Assembly (NCBI GenBank): GCA_009781325.1
Contig: WQYJ01000082.1
Span: 1-8,500 of the forward strand
Length of the DNA: 8,500 nucleotides
Source: Propionibacteriaceae bacterium
Lineage (GTDB): Bacteria; Actinomycetota; Actinomycetes; Propionibacteriales; Propionibacteriaceae
Direction of reading: 5' to 3'
Shown: positions 6,643 through 8,500 of the stretch, one piece after another
How the letters are laid out: each line of letters begins with the position of its first letter
How positions within the stretch are numbered: the stretch's first letter is position 1
Translations under genes and position numbers: made by a program
The notes under the pieces: model-generated
The model's database searches: none
Seen by the model: only the letters and a program-made list of their open reading frames with translations
What the model was told of the DNA's origin: nothing

Positions 6643-6648
6643 ACTCTA
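6643..6648 (-). promoter_or_regulatory. -10-like box before the TPR gene
   Basis: TAGAGT on the minus strand stands 7 bases before ATG 6635, the same geometry as before the aldo/keto reductase gene. It lies just outside the relaxase stop codon (6679-6677), so the TPR gene may be transcribed separately from the relaxase. No -35 box at suitable spacing is clear. Confidence 0.3.
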
Positions 6649-6676
6649 TCGCAGCCAACGCCACTGACCCGTGCGG

Positions 6677-8500
6677 TCACAGCCACAACGGTGGCTTTGC
6701 GCTTTGCTGGTTTGAGCTTGGAGGCTCAGGTGGTGTCCGCAGATCGACTTTGGCTTGTTCGGCGAACCGCTGGGCGGCCTTGATCCGGGTGGCGGCGTCG
6801 GCTATGGGCAGGGCTTCGAGGCGAGCGAGTTCGGCGGCAGCTTGTCCGCCGAGTTGGCGGTAGTGGTCGGCTCGTTGGCTGGGCGTCCGGTTCGCTCGTG
6901 CTGTGCCGTGCGGCCCATACATGCGCCGCATGAGTTGTTCCCGCTCGGTTTGCTGGTGGTGCAGGAGGCTGCTTAGTCCACTCTCGGCAGTCTGCACGGC
7001 CTGCGTGGCGATGATGACTTTCGGTGTGGCTTCGGCACGCTGTTTAGCGGCGCGGGCGGCCCAGGCGTCGGGATCGGCCCAAGGACCGGGGACTGATGCC
7101 CAGCGAGCGGTGAGGTCTGCCTTGACGCTTGCGGCTGACTGTTCGGCGTGGGCGGCATCGGCCTGGGCCGCGCGCCGGGTGAACCTGCCCGCGTTCGCAG
7201 CATGTTCTCGCGCTTGCGCGGCGGCATCACGGCTTGTGATGAGCCGCCCAGCGTCGGCGGTCGCTTCGGCTCTCAGCGGCTCGGCTACCTGTTCGTGCGC
7301 CTGGGCTAGGGCTGTCTTTGCGTTTTCGACAACCTGTTTGGCGGTGTCCCATTCGGCGTGATGCTGGTCGGCCTGGCGGCGCTGCTCGTCTGCCCAGTGC
7401 TGCCAGCGGTCGGCCTGCTGGCGGGCGCGGGCGGCTTGTTCTCGTAGATGGGCCTTCTCGGTGGCGACTAGGCGGGCCGTGCCGTCGTCAACCAAACCGG
7501 CCACGGCCTCGACCGCGGCGCGGGTCGCGGCGCCGAGTCCCCGGTCGGCACGGTCACGATGCATGGCGTCGATGTATTGCTGCCTGGCGTCGGCCATGCT
7601 GGGGGCGATGATGTGGAGCAGGTTGGTTTGGCGTCCTCGGGTCATGCCCACATACACGCCAGCGGCGTCGAGCGCCTCGGTGAGGATTGTGTGGGAGGCG
7701 GGGGCGGTGACGCCTTGGATGCCGTAGGCGGTGGCCGCGTACGACAGGTGCGCCCACTGGTTGACGTACTCGGCGGGCAGGCGCACCAAGCTAGCGGTGG
7801 CACGGCTGTCCCCGGCTGGGTGCACCCACACCGCGCCGTCTGCAACGTGAGCGACGGTCCAGGTTTGCCGGTTGGCAACACCCAACGTGTTGTCGTTGTG
7901 GCGGGTTTGGATGAGGTCGCCTGCGCCGATGGGCAGGCCGTCGCTGCCGGTCTCGGTGGCCGTGTCGTCCACCTCTCCCACAGCGACTCGGCGGGCGCGG
8001 ATCGCCTGGTTGAGGACGGCGGCTTCCTCATTCGTGGCGACAGTGACGGTCTCACCGTCGCGGGCGATGGCGGCGATGTGTTCGCGTTGCTCGTCGTCAC
8101 TCGCATGGAGGCGTATCAGGCCGAGTGCCGCTAACTGGTCGAACACCTGGCCGGGGTGGTCGCGGTCGCGCATGGCGGTGGTCAGTGCGGCGTAGATGGG
8201 GTCGGTGAAACGGTGGACCTCGGCCATGTCGTAAGTGACTCCGGCCGCCTGGGCGGCGATGTCGAGGACGCCGCCCCTGCCAATGGCGGGCAACTGTGCG
8301 CGGTCTCCGACCAGTGCGACGGTGGCTCCGCCTTCGGCGATGATGGTGAGCAGGGCGATGGTGGTGTCTTGGTCGAGCATCCCGGCCTCATCCACGATCA
8401 CCCGCTCACCTGTGCGTAGCTGGGCTGATGGAGGCGGGCCGTTGTAGGGGCGGCCTATGTAGGGGTCGGTGTCTCCAATGGCGAGGCGGGTCCATAGTCC
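6677..8500 (-). CDS. MobF-family conjugative relaxase/helicase, C-terminal 607 residues, truncated by window edge
   Basis: This is the C-terminal part of a TraA/TrwC-type relaxase, which in full nicks DNA at oriT with an N-terminal domain and unwinds it with an SF1 helicase for conjugal transfer. Visible helicase motifs, numbered from the first residue in the window: Walker B VIVDEAGM (34-41), GDRAQLP (65-71), EVHRF (94-98), YGIQGVT (259-265) and YVGMTRGR (283-290). From about 310 to the end runs a long Ala/Gln/Arg-rich helical tail, probably coiled coil, as in actinobacterial MobF proteins. The frame is open up to base 8500, so the relaxase domain and Walker A lie beyond the right edge. GTG 8401 is internal to the Walker B motif and is not the start. 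GC content and the GC-rich third codon positions differ from the genes on the left, which supports transfer. A Dtr-type AAA helicase without a relaxase domain is a less likely alternative. Confidence 0.9.
   Translation of the reverse strand, partial: GLWTRLAIGDTDPYIGRPYNGPPPSAQLRTGERVIVDEAGMLDQDTTIALLTIIAEGGATVALVGDRAQLPAIGRGGVLDIAAQAAGVTYDMAEVHRFTDPIYAALTTAMRDRDHPGQVFDQLAALGLIRLHASDDEQREHIAAIARDGETVTVATNEEAAVLNQAIRARRVAVGEVDDTATETGSDGLPIGAGDLIQTRHNDNTLGVANRQTWTVAHVADGAVWVHPAGDSRATASLVRLPAEYVNQWAHLSYAATAYGIQGVTAPASHTILTEALDAAGVYVGMTRGRQTNLLHIIAPSMADARQQYIDAMHRDRADRGLGAATRAAVEAVAGLVDDGTARLVATEKAHLREQAARARQQADRWQHWADEQRRQADQHHAEWDTAKQVVENAKTALAQAHEQVAEPLRAEATADAGRLITSRDAAAQAREHAANAGRFTRRAAQADAAHAEQSAASVKADLTARWASVPGPWADPDAWAARAAKQRAEATPKVIIATQAVQTAESGLSSLLHHQQTEREQLMRRMYGPHGTARANRTPSQRADHYRQLGGQAAAELARLEALPIADAATRIKAAQRFAEQAKVDLRTPPEPPSSNQQSAKPPLWL

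Larger units (their letters stand above)
5103..8500 (-). mobile_element. Probable end of an integrated conjugative element or its remnant
   Basis: The relaxase gene entering from the right edge is a conjugation gene, and its GC content is visibly higher than that of the core genes to the left. The unknown TPR gene behind it is poorer in GC than the relaxase, giving a mosaic look common in mobile DNA. The left limit is set at the end of the TPR gene only because dapC is core. No integrase, att repeat or tRNA is visible, so exact borders are unknown. Confidence 0.4.

Noticed and set aside
6636..6686. GTG start at 6686 for the TPR protein, translationally coupled to the relaxase
   Set aside because: It is possible (10-base overlap), but there is no ribosome site for it, and ATG 6635 has a -10 box at the leaderless distance. 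Kept as an alternative.
6755..8447. Several long + strand frames opposite the relaxase gene
   Set aside because: High GC content makes stop codons rare. The minus-strand frame has all helicase motifs, so these are shadows.

Overview
The window looks like a chromosome segment from a high-GC Gram-positive bacterium (Actinomycetota). The reasons are a long homodimeric-type pyruvate dehydrogenase E1 (AceE), an actinobacterial-type N-succinyldiaminopimelate aminotransferase, a MobF relaxase with an RecD-like helicase and a long Ala/Arg/Gln-rich tail, and several genes with a TAnnnT box about 7 bases before the start codon and no Shine-Dalgarno sequence (leaderless-style starts). I cannot name genus or species.

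Left part (1-3548), core metabolism and envelope. aceE runs leftward off the window edge, so only its N-terminal 509 residues are here. It is divergent from uppP, the undecaprenyl-diphosphate phosphatase that recycles the cell-wall lipid carrier. uppP is followed on the same strand by an aldo/keto reductase gene that appears to have its own promoter.

Middle (3549-5102), biosynthesis gene between repeats. The aldo/keto reductase gene converges on dapC (lysine/diaminopimelate pathway). The gap between them holds three tandem copies of a 57-bp unit and one inverted copy, which together could fold into a very long hairpin. A fifth copy of the same element lies just upstream of dapC, so dapC is bracketed by the repeat. 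Each copy carries a perfect 7-bp hairpin. The family looks like a REP-type dispersed palindrome.

Right part (5103-8500), accessory DNA. A MobF conjugative relaxase/helicase enters from the right edge and ends at 6677. Its base composition is clearly richer in GC than the rest. Behind it on the same strand lies a gene for a 510-aa protein of unknown function with a coiled-coil/TPR front half and an uncharacterised C-terminal region. This is probably one end of an integrated conjugative element or its remnant. No tRNA, rRNA, integrase or att site is visible.

Points most worth a second look: the repeat family around dapC; a proline in AceE at the place of the catalytic-loop histidine (E. coli His407); a sharp reversal of G/C strand skew inside the aldo/keto reductase gene; and the unknown TPR protein behind the relaxase.
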